A stretch of 64,000 nt of DNA from Actinomycetales bacterium (lineage in GTDB: Bacteria > Actinomycetota > Actinomycetes > Actinomycetales > Dermatophilaceae): contig JADJVI010000022.1 in assembly GCA_016710645.1 (NCBI GenBank), forward strand, positions 1 through 64,000. The letters run 5' to 3'. Shown piece after piece: positions 42,584 to 50,906 of the stretch. The first letter of the stretch is position 1, and each line of letters begins with the position of its first letter. The translations under genes and the position numbers were made by a program. The notes beneath the pieces are model-generated. The model was not told the origin of the DNA. It did no database searches and saw only the letters and a list, made by a program, of their open reading frames with translations.

Positions 42584-43720
42584 GTGACCCAACCCCTGGA
42601 CGGCATCCTCGTCGCCGATTTCAGTCGAGTCCTGGCCGGCCCGTTGGCCACGATGACCCTCGCCGACCTCGGCGCCCGGGTCATCAAAGTCGAGCGCCCC
42701 GGCATGGGCGACGAGACCCGCGCGTGGGGGCCGCCGTTCAGCGCCCACGGCACGTCCTACTTCGAGTCGGTCAACCGCGGCAAGGAGTCGATCACCCTCG
42801 ACCTCACCGATCCGGGCGATCTGGAGTTGGCTCGCGAACTCGCCTCTCGCGCCGACGTCCTCGTCGAGAACTTCGCCCCCGGCACCGCCGAACGACTCGG
42901 ACTCGGGTATGCCGTGGTGGCCGACCGCAACCCGGGAATCGTCTACTGCTCGATCACCGGGTTCGGGTCGGGTGCCGGTCGAGCCATGCTCGGCTACGAC
43001 TTCCTCGTCCAGGCGGTCGGCGGGCTGATGAGCATCACCGGCGAACCCGGTGCGCCGATGAAGGCTGGCGTCGCCCTCGTCGACGTGCTGACGGGCAAGG
43101 ACGCGATCATCGGCATCCTCGCCGCCCTCGCCGGTCGTGCTCGAACCGGTCGCGGCGACCGTCTGGAGGTCTCGCTGCTCATGTCGTCGCTCGCCGCCAT
43201 GGTCAACCAGGGCCAGTCTGCGCTCGAGCGCGGCGTCGCTCCCAGCGGCATGGGCAACCGGCATCCGAGCATCGCGCCCTACGAAACGCTGCGCTGTCGC
43301 GACGGGCAGCTCGTGGTCGCCTGCGGCAACGACGGCCAGTTCCGCCGCCTGGCGAATGCCCTCGGTATGCCGTCGCTCGCCGACCGCTCGGACTACGCCA
43401 CCAACGCCCAACGGGTGGCCCATCGTGAGGCCTTGGTAGCGGAGTTGGAGTCGGCGCTGGCCGAGGGCAGCGTGGCCGAGTGGGCTCAGCGGATCTCCGA
43501 CGCCGGGGTGCCAGCTGGTTCGGTGGGGAGCATCCTCGACGGGCTCGCGCTGGCCGACCGGCTCGGCCTGGACCCGTTGGTCGAGGTCGGCGCTGGCTGG
43601 ACCCATCAAGTGCGGCACCCGGTGAGTTGGACGGCATACCAGGCGGGTGATCCCACGCCGCCTCCGGCACTGGGCGAGCATGACGCCGCCCTGCGCGCCT
43701 GGCTCTCGTCGCCGGCCTAG
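42584..43720 (+). CDS. Family III (CaiB/BaiF) CoA-transferase
   Basis: 378 residues from GTG 42584, preceded by a weak AGGATGG site; ATG 42566 is an alternative. Begins LDGILVADFSRVLAGPLATMTLADLGARVIKVE, the family N-terminus. The nucleophilic Asp is Asp167 in GVALVDVLTGKDAI. Transfers CoA between carboxylic acids; substrates cannot be named. Possibly controlled by the divergent LacI regulator. Confidence 0.9.
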   Translation: MTQPLDGILVADFSRVLAGPLATMTLADLGARVIKVERPGMGDETRAWGPPFSAHGTSYFESVNRGKESITLDLTDPGDLELARELASRADVLVENFAPGTAERLGLGYAVVADRNPGIVYCSITGFGSGAGRAMLGYDFLVQAVGGLMSITGEPGAPMKAGVALVDVLTGKDAIIGILAALAGRARTGRGDRLEVSLLMSSLAAMVNQGQSALERGVAPSGMGNRHPSIAPYETLRCRDGQLVVACGNDGQFRRLANALGMPSLADRSDYATNAQRVAHREALVAELESALAEGSVAEWAQRISDAGVPAGSVGSILDGLALADRLGLDPLVEVGAGWTHQVRHPVSWTAYQAGDPTPPPALGEHDAALRAWLSSPA

Positions 43721-43799
43721 CTGGGCCACCGGCGCGAACAGCTGCAACCGCCCCCACCCCACCCCACCCCACCCCACCCCGCCCACGCCCCCTTCTCCC

Positions 43800-43853
43800 A
43801 GTTTTGGTGTGGCGGATGCGGCGCTATAGCGCATCATTCGCCACACCAAAACT
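43800..43853. repeat. 54-bp palindromic element, copy 3, beside a CCCCA tract
   Basis: AGTTTTGGTGTGGCG...CGCCACACCAAAACT around GGCGCTATAGCGC, with less perfect inner arms than the other copies. It is preceded by a polypyrimidine-like (CCCCA)n tract (about 43752-43780). Lies between the convergent CoA-transferase and VOC genes. Confidence 0.88.
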
Positions 43854-43895
43854 GGCAGGGGAGACCTGGCCGGGGGAGACCTGGCCGGGGGCGGG

Positions 43896-44378
43896 TCAGC
43901 TCGCTGATGCGGCGTCGGCTGCTGCCTGGCAAGCAGCCAGGTCGATACGGCGCATGCCATACATCGCCTTGCGCGCGGCCATCGCCCGCACTGGATCGGG
44001 GTCGTTGGTGACGTCCATCAGCGCTCGAGGAAAGACCTGCCATGACACGCCCCAGCGATCCTTGAGCCAACCGCATTGACTCTCCCGACCGCCCTCGACG
44101 AGCGCGTTCCACACCCGGTCGGACTCCTCTTGGTCCTCGCAGATGACCTGGATCGAGGCCGATTCGGATTGCGGGAAGATCGGACCGCCGTTGAGCAGCA
44201 CGAAATGTTGATCGCCGAGCCGGAATTCGGCGGTCAACACGCTGCTTGCGGGCCCTTGATCGCCCTCGCCGTAGTAGCTCATCGTCCCGAACTCGGCCCC
44301 CGGCAGGGTCTGGCAGTAGAACGCCGCCGCCGCTTCGGCCTCGGTGTCGAACCACAAACACGTCGTGTATGCCGTCAC
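43896..44378 (-). CDS. VOC-family protein (PhnB-like)
   Basis: 160 residues: TTCLWFDTEAEAAAAFYCQTLPGAEF and QHFVLLNGGPIFPQSESASIQVICEDQEESDRVWNAL, then GWLKDRWGVSWQVFPRAL, the pattern of the 3-demethylubiquinone-methyltransferase-like (PhnB) VOC subgroup. Start is GTG 44378; the first codons form a copy of the dispersed 10-mer. Function within this large family is unknown. Confidence 0.82.
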   Translation of the reverse strand: MTAYTTCLWFDTEAEAAAAFYCQTLPGAEFGTMSYYGEGDQGPASSVLTAEFRLGDQHFVLLNGGPIFPQSESASIQVICEDQEESDRVWNALVEGGRESQCGWLKDRWGVSWQVFPRALMDVTNDPDPVRAMAARKAMYGMRRIDLAACQAAADAASAS

Positions 44379-44507
44379 ACTCGCCTCCTCGATCGGGCGG
44401 CCCCGAGCGCCCAGGGGGCCACTCGGGGCCGCCTCCGGGCCTTACCCAGAAAACTCCGTTCCTATCAGCGGTCAGGCCGGGGTTGTTCGATCGTCGGCCT
44501 GAGCCAG

Positions 44508-45338
44508 TCACACGGTGTCGTCGGCACCTGCGTCGGCGTCTCCGTTCGCGTCTGCGTTGCCACCTGACTGCGCGCTCGGGGCGAAGAGGCTGAACGACTC
44601 ATCGTCCGGGCCGAGCACATGCGCCAGCCGCCCGAACTCGAAGTCATACGGCGCCCCTGTCACCGTGCCACCCGCCGCTTCGACTGCCGCGACGGCGTCA
44701 TCGACGGAAGCGACCGCGAAGGCCACCGACCAGCCCTCGCCCATCTCCTCCGAGGCGCCGCCGATGCCGCCCGCAGGCCGCTCGCCACCGGGCACGGTGA
44801 ACATCGCGTAGTCCTGACCCGCCATCCCCATCGACTGATAGGTGTAGCCGAAGACGGCTGCGTAAAACTCCTGCGCCCCAACGAAGCTCGGCGTCATGAG
44901 GTCCAGCCAGGCGGCGCTGCCGGGCTCGTCGAAGGTGCCGAACCCGCCGTGCGTGCCCGCCTGCCAGAGGCCGAACGGCATACCCGTGTTGTCGTTGCAG
45001 ATCGCCATGGCGCCGAGGTCACCGACCTGCGTCACCGGGCTGATGATCCGCCCGCCGGCCTCCTCGACCGCGGCGGCCGTCGCCGCGGCGTCGTCGGTGG
45101 CGAGATAGACCGTCCACGCCTTGGGCGCCTCGGCCATCGACGGGTGGGTCGGCATGACCCCGGCAACGAGTCGCCCGTTGACGCTCGCGTTGGTGTAACC
45201 GCCGAATTCCTCACCGCCGCCGCTGAAGTCCCACCCGAGCACGGCGCGATAGAAGGCCTGCGAGCGCTCCAGGTCGTTGGCCATGGTGTCGACCCAGCAG
45301 GGGGTGCCGGCCGGCCATCCGCCGTCGTGTGTGGTCAT
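44508..45338 (-). CDS. Two-domain VOC-family protein
   Basis: 276 residues containing two VOC modules (WVDTMANDLERSQAFYRAVLGWDF at ~15 and WLDLMTPSFVGAQEFYAAVFGYTYQ at ~144), plus an acidic tail DANGDADAGADDTV. Resembles hydroxylase-like glyoxalases of actinobacteria. ATG 45338 is preceded by GGAG. Confidence 0.85.
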   Translation of the reverse strand: MTTHDGGWPAGTPCWVDTMANDLERSQAFYRAVLGWDFSGGGEEFGGYTNASVNGRLVAGVMPTHPSMAEAPKAWTVYLATDDAAATAAAVEEAGGRIISPVTQVGDLGAMAICNDNTGMPFGLWQAGTHGGFGTFDEPGSAAWLDLMTPSFVGAQEFYAAVFGYTYQSMGMAGQDYAMFTVPGGERPAGGIGGASEEMGEGWSVAFAVASVDDAVAAVEAAGGTVTGAPYDFEFGRLAHVLGPDDESFSLFAPSAQSGGNADANGDADAGADDTV

Positions 45339-45450
45339 CTCGATCTCCTCGGTCGTCGGGTCCGCAAGGGTGCTTCACGGTATGCCGTGCCCGCACGGGA
45401 TGCCAGGCACGCGGTATGCCGTCCACCGGCAGACCTCTAGTCTGCGAGGC

Positions 45451-46107
45451 GTGACCTTCCAGGGGATACCCATTCGCGCGCTGGAGTTCTACGAGGGCCT
45501 GGAGGCCGACAACTCCCGCACCTACTGGACCCGCCACCGGGCGGTCTATGACGACTGCGTCCGGGCGCCGCTGCAGGCTATCGCCGATGCAGTCCAGGCC
45601 GAATTCGGCACACCAAAACTGTTCCGGCCGCATCGCGACGTGCGGTTCAGCGCCGACAAGTCGCCCTACAAGACTCACCAGGGCCTGGTCGTCGGCGCGC
45701 CGCCGAGCCTCGGCTACTACGTCCAGGTGTCGGCCGACGGGCTCGCTGTCGGCGGCGGCTTTCACGCTGCCTCACCCGCACAGACGGCGGCCTGGCGAGC
45801 GGCAGCCGACGCGCCCGGGACCGGCAGCGAGATCGCGCGGCTCGTCGCTGCGGCCACCGCGACGGGCGCTGAGGTGCGCGGCGAGCAGGTAAAGACCACA
45901 CCCCGCGGGTATGCCGTGGACCACCCGCGCATCGACCTCATCCGCCGCCGCGAACTGATGCTCATCGAACCCCTCGGAGCCCCGGACTGGCTCGAGACCC
46001 CGGCCGCCCTAGACGAAATCGCGAACCGCTGGCGCCGGCTCACCCCACTCCTGACCATCCTCGACGCGGCCTTGGGATCGGTGCCGACGCCGACGCGCGC
46101 CAGATGA
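45451..46107 (+). CDS. DUF2461 family protein
   Basis: 218 residues starting GTG 45451 (VTFQGIPIRALEFYEGLEADNSRTYW). Characteristic motifs: FRPHRDVRFSADKSPYKTHQG and GGGFHAASPAQ. Uncharacterised family (TIGR02453). At 45608-45620 the coding sequence holds GCACACCAAAACT, identical over 12 bases to the arm of the 54-bp palindrome. The end of the gene lies in the first unit of a 67-bp tandem repeat. Confidence 0.85.
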   Translation: MTFQGIPIRALEFYEGLEADNSRTYWTRHRAVYDDCVRAPLQAIADAVQAEFGTPKLFRPHRDVRFSADKSPYKTHQGLVVGAPPSLGYYVQVSADGLAVGGGFHAASPAQTAAWRAAADAPGTGSEIARLVAAATATGAEVRGEQVKTTPRGYAVDHPRIDLIRRRELMLIEPLGAPDWLETPAALDEIANRWRRLTPLLTILDAALGSVPTPTRAR

Positions 46108-46250
46108 GTTCGAGCTCGCATCGCTGACTCAGTCGCCCCGGCGTACCCCGCCCACGCCGACGCGCGGCAGATGAGTTCGAGCTCGCATCGCTGACTCCAT
46201 CGCCCCGGCGTTCCCCACCCACGCCGACGCGCTCCAGATGAGCTCGGGCC
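46089..46250. repeat. 67-bp tandem repeat, about 2.4 copies
   Basis: Units start GCCGACGCG at 46089, 46156 and 46223 (partial), containing AGATGAGTTCGAGCTCGCAT. The first overlaps the 3' end of the DUF2461 gene; the last runs into the 38-bp CTAGGCA element at 46252. Confidence 0.85.
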
Positions 46251-46251
46251 G

Positions 46252-46289
46252 CTAGGCAGACTGTGCGTCAGGGAGCACGTTCTGCCTAA
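46252..46289. repeat. 38-bp CTAGGCA palindromic element, copy 1
   Basis: CTAGGCA...TGCCTAA with inner GTGCGTCaGGGaGC. Its first three bases are the stop codon of the HNH gene (read on the minus strand) and it encodes that protein's last residues. Second copy at 54167-54204. Confidence 0.75.
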
Positions 46290-47991
46290 CCGATGCTCGC
46301 AACTGGAAGCGGACGGTCTTCGCCCCCGCGCCGTTCTCGTGTGCCTGGGCATCTCGGGTGATCTGGTGGTGGTATGCCGGGTCGTGCATCTTCCGGTGGT
46401 GGTAGCCGCATAGGGGCACGGCTCGGTCGAGGTCGGTCAATCCGCCCTTGGACCACGGGTCCTCGTGGTGCAACTCGGACCATGCGTAGGGTCGGTCGCA
46501 ATCTTGGGCGGCACACGTCTCGTAGATCGTCGCCAGGGCGGTGCGTTGGTGCTCGGTGAAGAACCGTTCCTGTCTGCCGACGTCCAAAATATGTCCGGGT
46601 CCGCCAAGGACGACCGGCAAGATCCCGGCATTGCAGGCGATCCGTCGCGCGGCACTGGCCGAGATCAACACCCCGGTGTCGGTGGTCGCTGCTCCACTGG
46701 AAGGACTTAGCTCCAGGAGGGTCCCGGTCAGCCCATGCACAGTGGCTTGCAGCTCGGCAGCGCGCGCGGCGCCCATCACTTGCTCGGCGGTCATCGTGAT
46801 GATGACGGTGGAGGCGACCTTCCCGGTCAGCTTCTCGGTGTCCAGGTGCTCGATCAACTCGGTGAGAGCCCGGCCACGACGGTGGGCCCAGTCGATGTCG
46901 GCCCAGTCCGCGTTCCGACCATCACGATGTCCGCTGGCGCCGCTAGCCGGCATCGCGCTTGTGCTGGACGGCGCCCGGCTGTCGGCTGCCATGCGCCCCT
47001 TCGCGCCGGCCGTGCCCCTCACGTCGGCGCCGAACTGCGGGTGGGCACCAGTGCCAGACGTGCCCTGCGAACCGGCACCGAACGCCGGGTGCTCGTGCGT
47101 GCCGGTAGCGCTCAACAAGTCAGCAGCCACGGAGCCGTCGTCCAGGCAGCCGGCAGGGGCTTGCCCGTCCGCCAACGCCTTCTCGGCAGCCTTGCGCAGG
47201 TGGTCACGCCGAGGCGCGGTCATCGACTGCAACACCTTGCCCAGCGCCTTCGCTGCCGGCGTCGGCAACGTCGCCGCCAACTTCGTCGTGCCATCGCCCA
47301 AGTCCTGCATGGTCACCGTCGCCAACCGATAGGCCCGACGCTCCTCATCCACCAACTGCGCCTCGACATGATCGGCCACCTCAGCCGCCGACTTCTCCGC
47401 CGCAGCCAACGCCAGCTTCGCCGCCCGATCCAACCGGCCCGGGTCCAACCGGCGAGCATCCCGCACCAACGCCGACTCCACCCGCTCCCGATCCACCACC
47501 GCGATCGTCTCGGGCAACTTGCCCATGGTCCTGGCGATGATCCCCGCGTTCGAGCGAGAGACCTCACCAGCCTCGAACGCCACCCGGGTGCGGTCCAACC
47601 CATCAGCCAACGCCGTCGCCAACGCCACATCCCGAGCCGCCGCCGCACCCCCAGAACGCGTCGCGCTAGCCACCCACGCCGACGTCGAGGAATGCCCACA
47701 CCGCCGATGCACCTGCTGCCGATCAGCAACAGCGACCAACGCCAACCGCACCGCCTCCACCCGACGAGCGAGCCGATCCACTTCCTGCACGTCGGCGCTC
47801 GACACCACCACACCGGCCTCAGGATCAGCAAGCCGAGAGAAGACCAGATCCAACATCCGATCAGCCAACCGAGTCGGAACCCCCGCCACCTTCCGAACCA
47901 CACCAGACCCGGCCCCACCGGACGCACCACCGGACACCGCACCAGACGGCATACCGCCGGCTGTGTCCGGGTCGAGGAGGCTGATCGTCAT
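46252..47991 (-). CDS. DUF222 domain HNH endonuclease (13E12 type)
   Basis: 579 residues: DUF222 (about 40-300, with the long helical RLDPGRLDRAAKLALAAAE region), a low-complexity Gly/Ala/Thr linker (~300-355) and a C-terminal HNH nuclease (CDRPYAWSELHHEDPWSKGGLTDLDRAVPLCGYHHRKMH). Families of this kind (REP13E12 in M. tuberculosis) are multi-copy in actinobacteria and suspected to be mobile or to be targets of recombination. Its 3' end lies in a 38-bp palindrome. No 10-mer copy occurs in the main body; one lies at the 5' end (about 47948). Confidence 0.9.
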   Translation of the reverse strand: MTISLLDPDTAGGMPSGAVSGGASGGAGSGVVRKVAGVPTRLADRMLDLVFSRLADPEAGVVVSSADVQEVDRLARRVEAVRLALVAVADRQQVHRRCGHSSTSAWVASATRSGGAAAARDVALATALADGLDRTRVAFEAGEVSRSNAGIIARTMGKLPETIAVVDRERVESALVRDARRLDPGRLDRAAKLALAAAEKSAAEVADHVEAQLVDEERRAYRLATVTMQDLGDGTTKLAATLPTPAAKALGKVLQSMTAPRRDHLRKAAEKALADGQAPAGCLDDGSVAADLLSATGTHEHPAFGAGSQGTSGTGAHPQFGADVRGTAGAKGRMAADSRAPSSTSAMPASGASGHRDGRNADWADIDWAHRRGRALTELIEHLDTEKLTGKVASTVIITMTAEQVMGAARAAELQATVHGLTGTLLELSPSSGAATTDTGVLISASAARRIACNAGILPVVLGGPGHILDVGRQERFFTEHQRTALATIYETCAAQDCDRPYAWSELHHEDPWSKGGLTDLDRAVPLCGYHHRKMHDPAYHHQITRDAQAHENGAGAKTVRFQLRASVRQNVLPDAQSA

Positions 47992-48087
47992 GGCCCCATT
48001 CTACTCGGACACACGTACTAATGCAACAGAAGAGTCCCCCTGCGCCGTGAGAGATCGCGATCCTCACAGCAGGCGCACCAAAGAAGA

Positions 48088-49269
48088 CTAGTCCGGCGAC
48101 TCCTCTGCCCCGGTCAGCTTGGCCAACCGGGTGAGCAGTGCCTCCTGCCGGTGCGCATTGCTCGGCAGGGCGGCATACCGGTCGCCGTAGCGCGCCAACA
48201 GATCGTCATCCAGCCGCCGCACCGCGCCGGCGGGGTATCGATAGGCCATCCGCTCGGTGACCGCCGCGCTGTCCACAGGCCGCAGCACCTCGCTCAGCTC
48301 GTCGAGAGAGCCGATCCCCAGTTCCAGCAGCAACCCGCTCACCCATTCATAGTGATCCTTGCGCGACCACCCGGCGCTCGCATACCGCCCGGCGAGGAAG
48401 GTCGCCAGCTCCTGCGCGCTGATCCGCGGGTCGGCGTCGTCGCCGTGCACGTCCTCATCGCCCATGCCCTGCTGCAGCCGGTCGCGGATCGTCGAGAACT
48501 CCCGATCGGCCAGTTCCAGCAACCCCGCCGCGAGGGTGAACCGCCGCTCCAGGTCGGGGACATGCTCGGGCGGGATGGTGCCCTTGTAGCGGATGTCGTG
48601 CTCGAACTCGGCCCACGCGTGCTGCAGCACGGTGCGCAGCTGCACCGACGCGCACCGATCGGCGCGATAGACCGGCCGGTATGCCGTGCGCTCACCGTCC
48701 CCGGTCCGGTTCCCGTCCCCGGTCCGGTTCCCGTCCCCGGTCCGGTCCCCGTCCCCGGTCCGGTCACCGTCGCCGTCCCGCTCACCTTCGCCATCCACCT
48801 CCCCGGCCGCGCCACCGGAGTCCGATTGGTCGAGCGAGACGAGGATGTGCCGGCTGGCGTAACCGAACCGACCTGCGCGGGCCGTTTCCAGGCCCATGTC
48901 GCGGTCGGCGAGCACGGTGAACGAGTCGGCGAGCAACTCGGCGACGGCGTCGACGTCACTCTGGACATAGGTGACGACGCGCACCCCGACCTGGTCGGTG
49001 ATGTCGACGAGCGGATCGGGGTCGGCCTGGGCCTGGCCGTCGCGCAGGTCGACCGCCCGGATGGCGTCCAGGCCGTTGTCGAGCAATCGCTGGGCCTTGG
49101 TGGCGAAGGACGCGACCGTCTTGGCTCGCCCGGTCACGGCGAGGTAGTTGATGCCGGCCTCGTCGAGGATGGCGCGGATGAGGCTGACGAACGAGTCGGC
49201 GACGGGTCCGAGGGCGGGCTGCGCGGCGGCATACCGGGCGACGGCGTCGTCAAGCGAGACAGGACTCAC
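48088..49269 (-). CDS. RelA/SpoT-domain (p)ppGpp synthetase-like protein
   Basis: About 393 residues from GTG 49269; ATG 49290 is possible. The synthetase domain is intact: VTGRAKTVASFATKA, DPLVDITDQVGVRVVTY (D-I-x-x-x-G-x-R), GYASRHILV and VQLRTVLQHAWAEFEHDIRYKG. A minisatellite-encoded insert (GDGDRTGDGNRT repeats) splits the domain after strand RHILVSLDQ. No HD hydrolase, TGS or ACT domains, so it is a small alarmone synthetase. The C-terminal ~150 residues are helical and not assigned. Toxin-like members of this family exist, but no antitoxin is recognisable next to it. Confidence 0.85.
   Translation of the reverse strand: MSPVSLDDAVARYAAAQPALGPVADSFVSLIRAILDEAGINYLAVTGRAKTVASFATKAQRLLDNGLDAIRAVDLRDGQAQADPDPLVDITDQVGVRVVTYVQSDVDAVAELLADSFTVLADRDMGLETARAGRFGYASRHILVSLDQSDSGGAAGEVDGEGERDGDGDRTGDGDRTGDGNRTGDGNRTGDGERTAYRPVYRADRCASVQLRTVLQHAWAEFEHDIRYKGTIPPEHVPDLERRFTLAAGLLELADREFSTIRDRLQQGMGDEDVHGDDADPRISAQELATFLAGRYASAGWSRKDHYEWVSGLLLELGIGSLDELSEVLRPVDSAAVTERMAYRYPAGAVRRLDDDLLARYGDRYAALPSNAHRQEALLTRLAKLTGAEESPD
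48695..48785. repeat. 18-bp minisatellite in the RelA/SpoT-domain gene
   Basis: About five copies of an 18-bp unit, CCGTCCCCGGTCCGGTTC with small variations, encoding the DGDRTG/DGNRTG repeats on the minus strand. The period is a multiple of three, so copy-number change keeps the frame. Confidence 0.88.
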
Positions 49270-49351
49270 CCCCACACCTTGCCAGACCATGGGGGCCACT
49301 CTGGGCGATAGGTCAGCTGCGCTGGCTCGGCGCTGCGCGCAAAGCCCACGG

Positions 49352-49789
49352 TCAGAACACGCGGGCAGTATCGGGGAAAGCGATGGGGTGCAGGCGTCGC
49401 GGGCAATTGCGTTGCTGCCAGTCCCATTCGGTGACGACGTCGCCGCCAGAGTGGTCGATGGCGCGCAACGCGTAGGCCGCGGCGTGCGGCGCATGGCCGA
49501 CGACGTGGGCGACGCCGAGTGCCTGACCGGCTGCCCGAGCTGCGGCCACGGCTGCCGGGTCGGTGGCGTCCCGAGCAGCTGCATGGGCCGGGAAGGCAAA
49601 CGACCGGGCATCGATCATCGAGATCTCCCCCCGCAGCCAGGCGCGGCCGATGTCGACAGCTCGGCGCGGGCGGAAGTCACCCGGTCGGTGCGCCTCGAAG
49701 ATCGGCAGGACCCGCTCCGCGCAGTCCAGCGCCCAGGCCGTGATCCGATAGTGGTCTTTGCCGTAGCGAGCGACTGCCGAGGGTCCCAT
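49352..49789 (-). CDS. Imm5-like putative immunity protein
   Basis: 145 residues from ATG 49789 with the helical pattern TAWALDCAERVLPIFEAHRPGDFRPRRAVDIGRAWLRGEISMIDA and AHVVGHAPHAAAYALRAI, which resembles the Imm5-like immunity family attached to polymorphic toxins. No toxin gene lies next to it, so it may be an orphan immunity gene or a domesticated relative. The assignment is by recognition of the pattern. Confidence 0.7.
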   Translation of the reverse strand: MGPSAVARYGKDHYRITAWALDCAERVLPIFEAHRPGDFRPRRAVDIGRAWLRGEISMIDARSFAFPAHAAARDATDPAAVAAARAAGQALGVAHVVGHAPHAAAYALRAIDHSGGDVVTEWDWQQRNCPRRLHPIAFPDTARVF

Positions 49790-49991
49790 GAACGCCGTCC
49801 TTCCTGCCAAGGGAGAGGCCCACGAGAGCGGTGACACCACCCGGTGGGAGCAAGAGAGTTTGTTCAGGGTAGCCGAACGTCATCGGCGAATGTGAACTAT
49901 GAATGACCAAATAGTTGCCGGACATCCAACGCGGACAGGCGCATTCACTCCCTCGGCAAAACCTGAGACAGTCCCTCGACGGTTCGCTCGA

Positions 49992-50906
49992 TCAGCTCGT
50001 GACGTCCTTGCCGGAGAACCGGGCCCACGCGAGGGTCCAGAACACCACGGCATACAGGGCGAACAGCCGCAGTCCGGCCAGGGGCGCATCCCAGGCGATC
50101 GGGTCGCGGAGGAACTCCTGGAAGGCCATCCAGTGGTCGACGAGCAGCCACGGGTGCAGCCAGGACAACTGCGGCACACCGACGAGGATCCACGACACGA
50201 TGGTGACGATCATGACCGCGACGGAGGCACCGATCGGTTGTTCGGTGAGCGTCGAGATGAATAGCCCGACCGCCGCGAGCGCCGAGAGGCCAGCGGTGAG
50301 ATAGAGGCAGACCAGCACAAGCCGGCCGACCGCCTCGCCCGCGCTAAGGGTCGAGCCGGACAGCGTTGGCATCGGCCCGAATCCGAAGAGCGCGATGCCG
50401 ATGATCGCTCCCGGTATGGCCACGGTCAGCACGCCCCAGAAGGCGCCCGCGCAGAGCGACGCGAACTTCACCGCGAGCAGCCGAGTGCGGCTGACCGGCA
50501 CGGTGAGCAGATAGCGCAGCGTGCCGAGGTTGGCTTCGCCCGCGATCGAGTCGCCGCTGAGCATGGCGATGGCCAGCGGCAGGAACATCGTCATCTCGAC
50601 CATGAAGGCGGCCAGCGGCACGAACAGCCCGTTGGTCGTCATCGAGCTCATCAGGTCGCCGCCGCGGCGATGATCGGACGCGGTCAGCTTGGTCGCGATC
50701 GCCATGATGATCGGCATCGCGGCGAGGACCAGAAGGCCCATCTGGTTACGCCGACGTCCGCCGATGAGCGTCATTTCCGAGCGAAACAGCCTGGTAGAGA
50801 ACGGCTTCGGCCGGTATGCCGGCCCGCTCGCCAGTCCAGTCGCCGTCCCGCTCGCCGCCGCGCTCGGGGCTACCGCGGCCTGATCCAGGCCCTCAGCCAC
50901 TGACAT
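49992..50906 (-). CDS. ABC-2 type transporter permease
   Basis: 304 residues with six membrane helices: after a ~45-residue cytoplasmic N-terminus, LLVLAAMPIIMAIAT, then GLFVPLAAFMVEMTMFLPLAIAML, and a core ending in WTLAWARF. Belongs to the ABC-2 export class. ATG 50906 lies 14 bases inside the ATPase gene end, so the two are co-translated. Substrate unknown. Confidence 0.88.
   Translation of the reverse strand: MSVAEGLDQAAVAPSAAASGTATGLASGPAYRPKPFSTRLFRSEMTLIGGRRRNQMGLLVLAAMPIIMAIATKLTASDHRRGGDLMSSMTTNGLFVPLAAFMVEMTMFLPLAIAMLSGDSIAGEANLGTLRYLLTVPVSRTRLLAVKFASLCAGAFWGVLTVAIPGAIIGIALFGFGPMPTLSGSTLSAGEAVGRLVLVCLYLTAGLSALAAVGLFISTLTEQPIGASVAVMIVTIVSWILVGVPQLSWLHPWLLVDHWMAFQEFLRDPIAWDAPLAGLRLFALYAVVFWTLAWARFSGKDVTS

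Noticed and set aside
43741..43790. (CCCCA)n tract as a phase-variable promoter
   Set aside because: It lies between convergent genes, not upstream of a start, so promoter spacing is not at stake.
46252..47991. HNH protein as a group I/II intron or intein endonuclease
   Set aside because: The DUF222 N-terminus and C-terminal HNH match the free-standing 13E12 family; no intron structure or split host gene is visible.
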